Positions 5,318 to 5,533 of a stretch of 5,533 bases of DNA are shown in pieces (position 1 is the stretch's first letter; every line of letters begins with the position of its first letter). Where the stretch lies: NCBI GenBank assembly GCA_946887065.1, contig CAMPKL010000283.1, positions 1-5,533 on the forward strand, written 5' to 3'. The notes beneath the pieces are model-generated. The model made no database searches and was not told the DNA's origin. It saw only the letters and a program-made list of their open reading frames with translations. This DNA is from an uncultured Bryobacterales bacterium. Its GTDB lineage: Bacteria > Acidobacteriota > Terriglobia > Bryobacterales > UBA6623. Both the position numbers and the translations under genes were made by a program.

Positions 5318-5533
5318 CCATCCGCCCGCTGCAAATCCATACGCCACCGCTATCCCGAAGAAGCCGCTCCCTCATCGCGTCTCTGTCGCGCTTGGCGGGA
5401 CGGAGTGAGGCTTGGCCCCGGGGATGGACCTTGGGTTGAGGGATTAGCGTAGAAAACCGCTCCTTGACAGTCGCGGCTCGGACGCGCTCGCTCATTGCGC
5501 GTTGTGATCCGACGCCCGGCGGGCCTTCTTGCC

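Larger units (their letters stand above)
5179..5533. other. Gene-free, repeat-rich 3' region
   Basis: No convincing coding sequence is seen in these 355 bases. Open frames on either strand have unusual compositions that reflect the repeats. The region holds a GC-rich hairpin just after the DUF899 stop (GGGTCC 5194-5199 with GGGCCC 5204-5209, one G-T pair, no T tract on +), a run of GTCC-type repeats, a GGGGAC/GTCCCC hairpin, a pair of short similar motifs (CCGCTCCCTCA 5364-5374 and CCGCTCCTTGA 5457-5467), and an ACGCGC/GCGCGT stem at 5482-5502. The end (5514-5524) is another GC-rich palindrome, GCCCG/CGGGC, cut off near the window edge. No tRNA or recognised RNA is visible. Confidence 0.6.

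Overview
The window is GC-rich bacterial chromosomal DNA (about 60% G+C by eye). It carries six genes, all on the + strand, with short to moderate gaps, followed by about 355 bases with no convincing gene. Starts include TTG and GTG as well as ATG, and most have a purine-rich ribosome binding site. The mix of an SMP-30/gluconolactonase, a DinB-like protein, a DUF899 protein and short intergenic palindromic and tandem repeats would suit a soil bacterium with a large genome, perhaps an Acidobacteriota member. This placement is an impression and not proven: there is no rRNA or marker gene here, and Planctomycetota or Verrucomicrobiota are also possible.

Layout. Bases 1-740 hold the 3' part of an SMP-30/gluconolactonase-like sugar lactonase or esterase gene, closed by a strong intrinsic terminator at 778-806. 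A gap of 222 bases, holding two short perfect inverted repeats, leads to a DinB/DUF664-type four-helix-bundle protein (963-1466). Next come a conserved-type hypothetical protein with a possible RNase H-like fold (1527-2084), a nested hairpin (2102-2135), a very acidic 84-residue protein (2181-2435), and a gap with a candidate promoter. The main gene is a 597-residue HerA/FtsK-type P-loop ATPase (2605-4398). It is followed by a DUF899 thioredoxin-like protein with a CPMC motif (4468-5178). The 3' tail (5179-5533) contains helically phased 10-bp GTCC repeats, a GGGGAC/GTCCCC hairpin and further short repeats.

How the genes relate. The lactonase is transcriptionally separate because of its terminator. 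DinB and DUF899 proteins are common single-gene accessory functions. The only possible functional cluster is the stretch 1527-4398: a putative RNase H-like protein, a small acidic protein and a HerA-type translocase, all in the same direction. HerA ATPases usually work with a nuclease or another effector (NurA, SIR2, DUF4297 and similar), yet no recognisable partner is next to this one. It is therefore either an orphan or paired with an unrecognised partner. This is the most interesting question in the window, but the evidence for a system is weak: the gaps are 96 and 169 bases and a separate promoter is possible before the ATPase.
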